DNA of 64,000 nt from Dallia pectoralis (Eukaryota; Chordata; Actinopteri; Esociformes; Umbridae): positions 12,163,324 through 12,227,323 of the forward strand of contig CM055747.1 of assembly GCA_029465975.1 (NCBI GenBank). The letters run 5' to 3'. A model generated the notes under the pieces. That model did no database searches. It worked only from the letters and a program-made list of their open reading frames with translations, and was not told the DNA's origin. Within the stretch, counting starts at the first letter, position 1. Every line of letters starts with the position of its first letter. This document shows, in pieces, positions 35,862 to 46,697 of this stretch. A program made the translations under genes and the position numbers.

Positions 35862-38800
35862 GCGTGTGCGTGTGCGTGTGCGTGTGCGTGTGCGTGTGCG
35901 TGTGCGTGTGCGTGTGCGTGTGCGTGTGCGTGTGCGTGTGCGTGTGCGTGTGCGTGCGCGTGCGCGTGCGCGTGCGCGTGCGTGTGCGCGTGCGTGTGCG
36001 TGTGTAAGGGTTTGATTACAAAGGCATGGTGGCGTTGCCATGTAAACTGCGCAAACGCAGAGCAATGTTGTCACACCTAGTTTAACATAATTTCATGATA
36101 AAAACGAGTTCAAATGCTCAAATACACTGAGCTCTATAGCTGTCTTGTATTGTTGTTTTTGACAGCCTTCCCCGACTTACGGAACTTCTTATCCGGCACT
36201 GATGCCGGACTACAACTCCCAGAAGCCTGCTGTACAAACGCTTAGATTCAGAGTTGGCATCAACTAGGACGTTGTGCGTAGACTAGAACATATTTTTTAT
36301 TTTATTTGAATGATTTAGTAGATTTATTTTGAGTGAGTTTTCTTGATTGTTGGCTTTAGTACAGCTGCCATTTTAAAATGTTCAGTAGAGGATCATTAGG
36401 CAATCAGGCCCTCTGTTTGACTACACAACTAGTCTAAAATGGCTGCTGTTACTTAGCATATTGGCTTTAAACTAATTTACAGTGGTGTTGCGGTTTTCCT
36501 AGATTTAGGTTTTCTGGGCCATATCTTGGGCTGCCCAAATCAGAAAGGAAGCACTGTCCAACCTCAATACAGATATTTTCCTACTTTTATGAGAGGAAAT
36601 TAAAAGTTACTATTTATTAAATTAAAAGTATACCTACTAATCTTATAATAAAGCAGTAATTAAGCTGAGGAGGACTATCCACTTATCTGACAAAGTGCTC
36701 ATATCTACACTAGTCACAGCCATTTCGGGGCACAAAACTGTTTGTCTGTGTGATATTGGGCCAGTTATTTCCCATTTTGAGATAACAGAAGATAACAGAC
36801 ATAGCTCTAACTGGACACATTTCATAGCTCATTTGGTTAAACAGCTTTAGACTATTGAAAAGCTCTCAGTTCTACTTTTTCTGTCTCACTGTAGAACCAA
36901 CACATTTGGATTCAGGGCTATCACTGTGGAGAAATTAAAAAAAAGCTTTAGGAAAACTGGAACTAATTAATTGTACTAAGATGACCATTAAATCACACCC
37001 CAGAAGACACCGGGTAAAATAAGGAATTAAGTGTGCCCTGGGCATTATTAACACAAACATGGAAAGCCAATTGGCTTTGAACTTTCTGTTCAGCATGTGT
37101 TCTTCAGCTGACGTCGGCTGTTTCTGCTATTGAAGTAATTCGTTATCCAGATGATGTGTCAACCTTTAGACCAACGTTTGGCAGTTTCCTTTGGACTTGT
37201 GAGTTCCTGCTTAGCCCTCCCACCCAGGGTCAGCAGAGTGTGGGAGGACTTATTCAAGGCTGACCGAGCCCTCCCTTTCTTTCTATGACTTCTGTGTTGA
37301 ACGATTTGAGTAATGAACTTCAACCCGTTTGTATGATGAAGAAATTGCCTGTGTACTCGACCGGTTCAGAACTGGTCAGGACTGGTGTGTATTTAGTTAC
37401 CAAGCAACATCGTGCACTGCATGCACTTTTTCCACGTTGTAGTGGGGTGTCATTTCATAGGTGTTTACTATGTTCAACTCCCCTGGAACTGAGATTGGTC
37501 TCCTGTAAATATCCTACCCCAGAACCATACTTTGGTCAACACCATTCTGGCCTGCAGATTTGTTATGTTAAGGCGCCTTGGCCATTGGTGTTTCACACAT
37601 TGTGAGAACACTGTAGTCAAATGTTAGAGAAACAGATCCACAGCCATCGATTGGGAAGGCTAGATATATGTAGATATCAACTATATCATATTGAGGCGTC
37701 TCTACAGGGAAGTCTAGATATAACTAGATATCAACTACATCTGATTGAGGCGTCTCTACAGGGCTCTGTCAGGCTTTCACAGTTTCCCTGTATTCTAGTG
37801 CTTGTTGTTAGGTATGGGGGAGGATATTGGTGGAGTTGTGCTCGGTTTAGGATTGGGCCTTATTTTCCTCTACCTCAGCATTTCTCTCAAGGCTCCCCAG
37901 AACATGTTTTTGTCACAATAGAGCCTGGGTGTGTCCATGTAGAGAGAGTATAGAGGGAACAGTGTGTATACAGCTTTGGTTTAAGGGCACTAGCATCAAA
38001 CGTGTTGCCTTGCTACACATGAAACTGACTATTATCCACTCAGTTACAAGGGCCAGAGTCACCCTAGATCCAATAACATGAAGGCGATGTGCTTAATGAC
38101 CAGCTCATTGCATTCTAGTTGTTGATCATTTTTATGTCCTTTTTTCCTTTCAAAGCCATAACTGCCATCTTCCATTCCTTTGGCTAATGGATGTGATGAT
38201 ACAAGACTAATGGTTTATTGATAAAAAACTGTGACTGATCGAACCCTTTTTATATTTATATATATATATATATATATGCCATTTTCTGTTCACATGGTTG
38301 CTTTCTGTGGTTTCCCTGAGCTAATGACTGTAATTCCAATGTCCCTAACCACTTGGTGAACAGCCCAGTTTTCAGATTTAGTTGAATGATGTGGTCTTAC
38401 CCAATAACAGAATGGTATGAATGTGCAGTATTAAGCTACCCCGTTTCATAAATATTCACGCCTGTAGCTTAATGTCCTTGTCCTGAGTTTTGAAGTGATG
38501 TTTAAATAATAGAAATGTCAGTCTGTTTGAGATACAGATTTCGGGTGCTGTTTTTGGAAAGATAATGTCATTAATGCTCTGGCCATGTATGAGTACAGGA
38601 CCACCGGCTCAGCAGCATTTCTTTGGACGTGACATTAACCTTTAAATGTGAAAGTTTCACCTGGCAGTTACTTTAACAAATAAAAGGACACTTGCCGCTA
38701 TCAGGAGAAAGATAGTGAAACATATCTGTTAGACAAGAGCTTGTATTATCACTCACGCTGACACTGCTGGAGCTGTTTCAGAAGGGAGTGTTGGTGGGCG

Positions 38801-41800
38801 CGGCAGGGGGGGTTAATTTCATTATTGCACCATTAAAGATGATGGATAATCTTAGTCACTTAGTCGGTGCTCCGTGTACAGGGCAGAATCAGGAGCTGTA
38901 TTAACGTGATGGCCTTCCATGTGAGTGATTGTGTTAATCGCTGGCGGAGGCCAACAAGACGATAAAGCTCACAGCGATGGTGGGAGTGGGGACGTACAAA
39001 TGAATTAGGTGGTGTGATAAAAGCTTGTGGGACATCCATCCATACAGCAGAGCCGGCCAAATCCCAGAGGAGGCCCCGCCTAGGCCAGTCAATTCCTTTG
39101 ATCCATTCCCATTGCTAAAGGCCTGGCACTAGTGTTACAAATCTTTAAAACAAAGTATTTCACGGTGTACTTTTTAAATGTAGGTTTTGAATGATCTGAT
39201 GTGGTGTTATTTCAATGTCAAGAAGGACATTCACACAAGCACTTTTAATGCACTTTGGCATTTGCGTGGTGTGTTAGTATTCAATCAAGTCAGGTTTGAC
39301 ATTGCTGAAAGCAGTGTGGTGTGAAGGTTCACCATTAAAGAGCACATTCCATTAAACAAAGCGCAGTATTCTTGTAGTCAGATGACGGTCCAGTGACCCA
39401 GGTTGCTATTGGTTGATGACGCCAGCATCCACAGGGATTGGTTAAATCAATACCATACTTCTAATAAGGTGATTCCACAACAAGGTTGACCTGAGCATGA
39501 AGTAAATCAATAAACTGTATAGTTTCTACATATAATTATATTTTTGTGATGGTGCTCCAGCAGTTTTCTTGCCTCTCGTGCATATAACATTACAGCAAGA
39601 GTTAAAATTCAATCCACCGGTCGTTTAGCTAAGATCCACAAAATAGTTATCATATTATACAACATTATATTGTATTAAATGATACAACATGTTTGGCACT
39701 GTTCCACATTTAAATAATGCACCCTCTCTACTTTACTGTTGATTCTTAGTCTTTGGTTATCCGCATAATTCTTTATTTTATTTGCAGTTAAAAATAAAGA
39801 ATTTACTAGAATGAGTTAGGCGATTCTTATTTACTTTAATTTATTGATTGGTTTCTGCTAATAGATTATGCACTTAAACAAAATATTACTCATCAAGCTA
39901 AAAATAGTGGATTGGTAGCAGACACTTGAATATTGTTACATTTGTATATTTTGTTAAAGAATGTCCTGATGTTTTTGAAATCAAACTTTATACAAACATT
40001 ATACATGAACAAACCTTTATGTAGAATCTCACTGCTATTTGCACTCTGTGATCTCTGTATTTATTGTGTAAAATGTGTTGTCTTGCACATTCTTTCGCCT
40101 CATCTTAGCCAGGTCGCCGTTGCAAATGAGAATTTGTTCTCAATCGGCCTACCTGGTTAAATAAAGGTTAAATAAAAAATACGATAATAAATATTTCCGT
40201 TTACATTTACTTGTAATGTGTCATTTTCATAAATTCCGTGCAAGAAAATCTCCACTGTTTTTCATCTTAGCAGTGAGTAAAAACAATGTAATGTGCTGTA
40301 CAAATGTCTCCTGGCATTAAAATAGTAATTTATCCCTTAAGGAGAAACCTTTAAACAAGGAATGTATGGTGCAATGCTAACATGCCTGGCCTTAAAATCA
40401 GCCAATACAATCACTCTGGAATCGCCATGACGACCTTTAGGCAGATGTACAAGAGCATTGAATGTGGGTTGTCCCTGACTAATAAAGCTGATTAAAATGT
40501 TAATATTCAACCATGAATCGATGTTGAAATGGCAAATTCAACGTAACTGTTGGAACTCGGCTGAAAAAATATGTTAATAACGCAACTGGAGGTGCCGAAA
40601 TTGAAATACACAAACTGCTGCCAATGTTTAGCTGTATGTTTAACTGCAGGTGGCACTGATTTTGAGTTTAGGTTCTAGTCACAAGATTGTGAAAAAGCAT
40701 TTTGCTGATTGAATTGTGCAATACATTTTTAGAAAACAAATGGCCGACAGTAACCCAACAAATTCTGACGTTGGGAACCGATTTGAACATGTTGCCTTGA
40801 TGATAATCTGAAATGGGAGCACATGGGGGTTGTTTCCTCTGTTGTCTATTCTGTTGAAAATAAGCATTGTGAATGAGATCATCACCTGTGTCTGATGTCC
40901 AGTGTTGCCATGTTGTCACGTAGGGGGGTATGCCAGCCATCGAATCAAAAGGAGCGGAAGTGTACATCAACGGCAGTGCCGGGCACATGAACGGAACTGA
41001 GCCAATCAGGATGCGGGAGGTGGCGTTTGAAAAAAGCCCCTCAGAACCCATGGTAACCAAGTCAGCTTTTATCTTGCCTCAATCCTGTGTCTCTCATTGG
41101 CTCCCTGTCAATTTGTGACTGATTGACGCGTGCTGTTTTTGTGACTTGTCTTTTGCCTGTAGGGAGTAACTCTTAAATTGAATGGAAAACAGAAGTGCGC
41201 TGTGGCCAGAATATTACATGGGGGCATGATTCACCGGCAAGGTACAGAGGTTCTGACTGATGTAGTCAAGTGACTATATTGTATTCAAGTGGCTATATTG
41301 TTTTGCCTTATATCACTCCCTGACTATGCTGTGTATTTGTCCTGATTATTGTCTGTCCTGCAGGTTCTCTACACGAAGGGGATGAAATAGCGGAGATCAA
41401 TGGGAAAAGCGTAGCCAACCACACTGTTGATCAGCTTCAAAAGATACTGGCAAGTCTCTAGTCCCCTGCTGAGCCTGTGTTAATAAAGTAAATACATAGT
41501 ACACAAGATCCGCCTCTCTGTGATAGAGTCTCACTGAGGAGGGGGTGTATTGAACTTGTATACTCATTACTGAACAAGTTAATCTGAATGGGGTCACATT
41601 TTAAATGTGAATGTGTTGCAAACTCAGTCGTAGTAACGGTAGTGTGGAATCCTCCATTACAGAAAGACTCCAGTGGGATGGTCACGATGAAAATCATTCC
41701 CAACCAGCCACGCAGTTCTCTTGTGTGTGAGGTAAGGCGCATTGAGACAAGCTTTGCACTACAACACTGCAGTTATTTTTCTTTGACAGAGCACGTCTAA

Positions 41801-44800
41801 CATAAACCCATCTTTGACATGGTGCCTGTTCTTCCAACGATCTCTTCTCCTTAATGCTATTTAGGAAATGCTGTGTGTTTCTTGTCAGGTGAATCTTCGC
41901 CTTAAGCCAATGAAAGACACAGGTGACTATGCAACTATTAGAGCTACTAGTGGCCTAATATACACATCCTTAGTCAAATTAGACTGATTCATAGAGTTTA
42001 GTGTTTCACACTGCCATCTGCTGGTCATGTATCATAACATATCCTCCTCCACACCTTAACAATTGTTTAGCCTCAAAAACATTTGACCTGGAAACAATTT
42101 TGGTTTTAGAAATTAACATAATTTTAGTTTAATAAGTTTTCCTCATTGATATATTTGTAGCCTATACTAAACTATCCAATAATTATATAGAAAACAGTAC
42201 ATTTGTAAACTACCAGGACTAAAAAACCTTTGTTCGTTGCATTAGATGGCACATAGTCACAAGAAAGGTTCATGTGACCGATCAACCGGTAGATGACTAA
42301 CCTTTAACATCTCCAATAGTGCTGAGGCCAGGCAGTTGGCTGCTAAAGTCACTGCCTCGTCATTAGCTTAGTCATTGCAAGATCAGGGTTTAATTCCTGC
42401 TCACTGATTAACCCGGGCTCTCGTGGAGGGCAGTTGGCTTGTCCTGTCTACGTTTGGGGTGGGGGGGGTTGTAATTAAATATGGTTGCCATGTCTGCTCT
42501 CCACCAACTCCTTGTGGCAGCTTGGGCACATGTGAGCTTAATTGAAGTTAAAGTCAAGAGAGTGCATTCTCTCCGGCGCGTAAGGATTCTGGTAAAAAAT
42601 CTGGTTGAGCAAGCAGCTTGATATGGTCCAGAATGCCATTGGATGGGCTTTTAAATACACATATATGACCAGAAGTGTGTAGACACCCGACTATCATATT
42701 TCTATGAGTCGTTGAACATACCAATTCAAAACCATTGGCATTAATAAAGACTTCGTCACCCCTTTGCAAGTGTAACCGCCACCAGGTTTCTGCTAAGGCT
42801 TTCCACAAGATTTCAGAGTGTCTCTGAAGGAACGTTAATTCAGGCCAAGAAAAACATTGGTCACATCACACTATTCGAGTCATTGCGCGGTAGTGCAAAC
42901 ATATCTGACATTAGACACAATACATAATATGTTTATACCGTGGTCGCGTGTCTTTCGCTAACAATGCTTAGCTTAATTTTGCAACCCAGATGTTGGGACT
43001 CTGCCGACCTGATGTCCTTCACTTCCTTCTTGTTTCTTGCAGGTTTTTGCTTTTAGTCTCGTCCTAATCAACCACAATCTGTCCACAATACCTTTTTTAT
43101 AAACGGTGGTGTGTTTTAGGCTAACGTGTACCAGCCTCTGTAGTTGGTCTGCTGAAGTCCCCTGTGAAGGCATCCTCACCTGTCGGACTGTATTCCTTTG
43201 CTTTATTTTCATTTAATCCTACATTGTTTCTTGTCATGTAACATTCAACTTTACCCAACAACACACGTGAATAGATTTTATGTTTACGCCAAAAAGAATA
43301 CAATCTAAAGTGTTCTCCTGACTAGATTACTAATCTACCATTTCCCCTTAAAGCCCCTCTCGCAGTTATAGATTGACAGGTCAGAACCCCTTCAAACTTT
43401 GTCTCATTAGGTTTCTGTCTCGTTTTTAAAACATGCGTACGTTTGCGCCCCTAGTATCACAGTAATGCTGCAGCTGCTGCTCTCCTGGTCAGGTGACACA
43501 CTGAGAACATTGCATAATTACTGGTAGGGGTATCAAGTCTTCTCAGCCATCTCTGTATATGCAGCTGTTCTTTGTTAATCTCTCTTAGATGTACATGAGG
43601 GCTCAGTTCGACTACGACCCTACCAAGGATGACCTCATCCCCTGCAAAGAGGCGGGGCTGAAGTTCAGAACGGGCGACATCATTCAGGTCATTAACAAGC
43701 AGGATCCAAACTGGTGGCAAGCCAGGGTGGACAACTCTACCGCCGACTTCGCCGGACTCATTCCCTCTCCAGAACTTCAAGAATGGTATGAGGTTCTGAG
43801 TGCTTCTTATTACCCGGAAGAAGTGGGCCTCTAATGCACTGGAATGTCTAGGATTAGCAACTGTACTTATCAGAAGAAAACAAATAGATACATTAATAAA
43901 TAAAGGTTCTCTGAGTGGGTAACGTCAAGTGTATTTATGAATAAAGGTTCTCTGAGTGGGTAACGTCCAATACATCTATATATTAAGGTTCTCTGAGTGG
44001 GTAACGTCCAATACATTTATATATTAGGGTTCTCTGAGTGGTTAAAGTCCAATACATTTATATATAAAGGTTATCTGAGTAGGTATTATCCAATACATTT
44101 ATATATAAAGGTTCTCTGAGTGGGTAACATCCAATACATTTATATATAAAGGTTCTCTGAGTAGGTATTATCCAATACATTTATATATAAAGGTTCTCTG
44201 AGTGGGTAACGTCCAATACATTTATAAAATAAGGTTCTCTGAGTGGGTAACGTCCAATACATTTATATATTTAGGTTCTCTGAGTGGGTAACGTCCAATA
44301 CATTTATATATAAAGGTTCTCTGAGTGGGTAACGTCCAATACATTTATATATAAAGGTTCTCTGAGTGGGTAACGTCCAATACATTTATATATAAGGGTT
44401 CTCTGCATGGATTACGTCCAATACATTTATATATAAAGGTTCTCTGAGTAGGTAATATCCAATACATTTATAAATAATGGTTCTCTGCGTGGATTACATC
44501 CAATACATTTATAAATTAATGTTCTCTGCGTGGGTAACGTCCAGTGTCTTTTCTCTGCTTCAGGCGGGTGGCAAGTAAAAGCAAATCTGCAGCGGTCAAC
44601 CAATCCTGCAGCCCATTTGGAAAGAAAAAGAAGTGCAAAGACAAATATCTGGCCAAGCACAGCTCCAGTAAGACCTGTCATGTGTTTATGCCCACCACAT
44701 CCAAGTAACTGTCTAAATATTATGTATCATGTATTTTACATTGCCTGGCATTGTCTTCTGTCTTATTAGTCTTTGACCAGTCAGATGTCGTGTCCTATGA

Positions 44801-45823
44801 AGAGGTTGTACAACTCCCAGCGTTCAGCAGAAAAACATTAGTGCTTATTGGTAAGAGAACTCCTGCCGTTTGTCTAGTTTCAACCCAATATTTCAGATTA
44901 AATATTAAATATCTCGTCATCTTCTCTTTGCAGGTGCACCGGGCGTGGGGAGGAGCCACATCAAAAGCTCCTTGCTGACTAAATACCCAGAGAAGTTTTC
45001 TTACCCAGCACCACGTGAGTAGGAACCTGATGTGTACCGTTGGAGACTTGGTGTCCCAAACCCAACAATTTGCGGCTGATCTGTGGTTCTGAACGACAGA
45101 CACGGACAAGCCCCCCGGTAAGGCGGAGGAGAACGGACAGCAGTACTACTTCATCTCCAACCAGGCCATGACCAAGTGTATAACTGGGAACGAGCTCCTG
45201 GAGTTTGGCAGCCACCAGGGATACATGTTCGGCACCAAAATGGAGACCATCCAGAAGATCCATGAGCAGGGAAAGATTGCACTGTTGGACGTTGAGCCAC
45301 AGGTGAGGGCAGAGCTATAGACATTTAGACAAGTCGGGCATTGGTTACCGTTAAGTTGTTTCTCAGATGCAACATGAATAATATTGGAGATGGCCTTTGT
45401 TTTATTCCCGGTGTAGACATTGAATCTGTTGCGGACAGCAGACTTCGCCCCCCTCGTGATTTTTATTGCACCAACCAATTCAGCAACCCAGGTAGGCTAC
45501 CGTTGATTATATCCAGAAATCTGGAGTATTTCATTCCAAGGCTTTAATTATATGAAGTATCGAACTCACAAGTAGCTCACCATTTATTTGAGCTGTCCTC
45601 AAGTCAGGCACTAAGTCTGATGACTGTTCTACCTCTTCGATTCTAGTCAGAAGCTGTGCAGTTGATCCAGAAGGAATCCGATGCCATCTTGTCCACCTAC
45701 AGACACTTCTTTGACGTGGTGCTGGTTAACAACGATGTTGACGAGAGCGTGAAAGGAGTAGAAGCAGCAATAGAGCGGGCAACCTCCACCCCCCAATGGG
45801 TGCCCATCTCATGGGTGTACTGA
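27105..45823 (+). CDS. mpp1: Membrane palmitoylated protein 1 (p55, MAGUK family)
   Basis: I assembled twelve coding exons: 27105-27227, 40924-41052, 41163-41241, 41364-41449, 41663-41731, 43589-43785, 44564-44667, 44770-44850, 44934-45014, 45100-45302, 45417-45491 and 45647-45823. Phases agree throughout and give 467 residues, against 466 in human MPP1. The domains are PDZ (about 75-160, with GVTLKLNGKQKCAVARILHG), SH3 (163-228, opening MYMRAQFDYDP), a basic hook (FGKKKKCKDKYLAKHSS) and a guanylate-kinase-like domain (from LVLIGAPGVGRSH near 290 to the end WVPISWVY). In red cells p55 links protein 4.1R and glycophorin C to the membrane skeleton. The GK-like domain is a binding rather than catalytic module. 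Intron 4 has a GC donor (41450). The start ATG is supported by the conserved MTLK opening and the TALSDLYLDQL segment. Confidence 0.95.
27609..29428. repeat. 52-bp minisatellite, 35 copies in perfect register (MPP1 intron 1)
   Basis: The unit begins GCCTCTACACTGCATTATAA and continues CGGTATCCATTTGTCCTGCC, then AGTCAGTATTCT. Unit starts fall at exact 52-bp steps from 27609 to 29377, with no indels in 1.8 kb. The main variation is T or C in TTG[T/C]CCTG. Units 2, 5, 10, 11, 17, 19, 22, 27 and 30 carry C, and the last unit has TTGAACTG. Rare private changes occur in units 19, 30 and 31. Confidence 0.95.
29430..31320. other. MPP1 intron 1, no exon recognised
   Basis: AT-rich intron sequence, including an (AT)n run at 30397-30424. 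No conserved exon or RNA gene seen. Confidence 0.4.
31320..32430 (-). mobile_element. Tc1-like transposon relics in MPP1 intron 1
   Basis: Minus-strand translation at 31679-31350 gives the Tc1 transposase core STVKHGGGNIMLWGCFSS, then DAAKYTQIVE and QHKNDSKHTTQKTTQWL and the terminal WPNQSPDPIEDL motif. Stops and frameshifts abound. 31850-32095 matches another conserved segment of such elements on the same strand (CATCCAGTTTGGAGGAACAG, TTTATCCCAGACTCCTTTTG). The right side ends near 32430 in TTTTCTAAAGGCACTGTATA, a typical terminus. Confidence 0.75.
32430..34560. other. MPP1 intron 1, no exon recognised
   Basis: Unique-looking intron sequence. A 68-codon frame at 33743-33949 has no recognisable domain and no convincing pair of splice sites, so it is not called. 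Confidence 0.35.
34568..34930. repeat. 39-bp minisatellite, about 9 copies (MPP1 intron 1)
   Basis: The unit is GACTGTGCTGGCCACTCCAT followed by TATAAACAGAATACCAGCT. Copies differ by TAAAC/TGAAC/TGAGC and GGCC/GGTC. As 39 is divisible by three, both strands carry short repeat ORFs. Confidence 0.93.
35160..35520. repeat. AT-rich repeat of about 50 bp, 6-7 copies
   Basis: The motif TATCTACATCCTTATGTAGT, then ATTATCTTACAGTAGTAGTGTATG, recurs at spacings of 49, 51, 50 and 51 bp, becoming looser to the left. Confidence 0.85.
35805..36006. repeat. Compound (GT)n / (GTGTGC)n microsatellite, about 200 bp
   Basis: A pure GT run (about 35805-35855) passes into about 17 units of GTGTGC. GTGCGC units follow before the array returns to GTGTGT at 36003. 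Purines and pyrimidines alternate throughout. Confidence 0.97.
36010..39920. other. MPP1 intron 1, no exon recognised
   Basis: No conserved exon or RNA gene seen. It includes an (AT)n run near 38254-38278 and the promoter-like motif discussed at 36200-36235. Confidence 0.4.
36183..36235 (+). promoter_or_regulatory. Perfect hairpin and ZNF143-like motif in MPP1 intron 1
   Basis: TCCGGCACTGATGCCGGA forms a 7-bp perfect stem with a four-base loop. It is followed directly by CTACAACTCCCAGAAGCCTG, which resembles the ZNF143/THAP11 element ACTACAATTCCCAGCATGCC. Such sites mark promoters and loop anchors in vertebrates. No transcript evidence is available. Confidence 0.35.
39920..40178 (+). mobile_element. 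3' end of a dispersed fish retroelement
   Basis: The stretch ending GCAAATGAGAATTTGTTCTC, AATCGGCCTACCTGGTTAAA and then TAAAGGTTAAATAAAAAAT matches a terminal sequence found repeatedly in fish genomes, with a short TTAAATAAA-type tail. The element class was not determined. Confidence 0.5.
43905..44543. repeat. 41-bp minisatellite, about 15.6 copies (MPP1 intron 6)
   Basis: The unit is GGTTCTCTGAGTGGGTAACG followed by TCCAATACATTTATATATAAA. Copies vary in TATATATAAA/TATAAATAAT and GGGTAAC/AGGTATT. The last, partial unit ends 20 bp before exon 7 and joins its polypyrimidine tract. Confidence 0.93.
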
Positions 45824-46697
45824 CACACTCAGTACTGATGCTCTGATTTAGGGTGCCGCTAATCACCATGGTTATTGTATTGTCCAGTTCAACACAAAAG
45901 CGTTTTAAACAAGTCTATATATAATTTTAGAGTAAGTATTAAGGATAATGTTCCTGGCTTTTTAGTAGTGAGTGATGGCTAAAGCTGCTGATATGATTTG
46001 CAATGCAGGAGACCACTACTGTGAATGTACTTACCAAACAGGGTGTCATGATGTTAAAGCTCTTACAGTAAAGACTCAAAATACAGGGGACAACATATGG
46101 TCTACATCTCATTTTCAGTGTGGTTCTATTAACAACTTCAACGTATACCTCATTTCAAAATGTGAAGCACTTTGAAATAAAAAATAGCCACCCTGTTCTA
46201 GTTGAGTTTTATTGTAGTAGCAACTATGTATACTTCTACTGTATTGACACAGTTTTCAAACAAAGTTGCTCAGACTAAGAGCATTAACTCCACCACGAAA
46301 GGCGACAAGACAACTGTACAAAAACATATTCATGATTTATGTATTTACAGTACAATATAAAAAGAAAGACCAATTGACAGTGAGTGTACATTCAGAGAGA
46401 ACTGATCAACACAGAGACAGAACTTTCAATGTACCAACACACTGTCATACAGGGCGGTTGAGCTGTCAATACCATTAACCACATGACCAGACTAACCAAT
46501 CCAAACCCTTGTTTATCCATGCAGCCCAATAATCTGCCACATGTGCGCTAAACAGAAAATAAAAGCTCCCAACTCTGGGTTGTTGCTTGGCTTGCTGCTT
46601 CCAGCACCCGTTGCATCTGTAGGGTGAATATGTGCAGGTACTCATTTGGACCCGCCCGGTCTATTGTTCATTATCAATCACAAGACTTCAGACTGAT
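45824..46697 (+). other. MPP1 3' UTR and DKC1 3' UTR (convergent ends)
   Basis: An AATAAA at 46176-46181 in TTTGAAATAAAAAATAG is the likely MPP1 poly(A) signal. A second AATAAAAG at 46558 is less placed. On the minus strand DKC1 ends within the same 875 bp. No other gene is seen. Confidence 0.6.
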
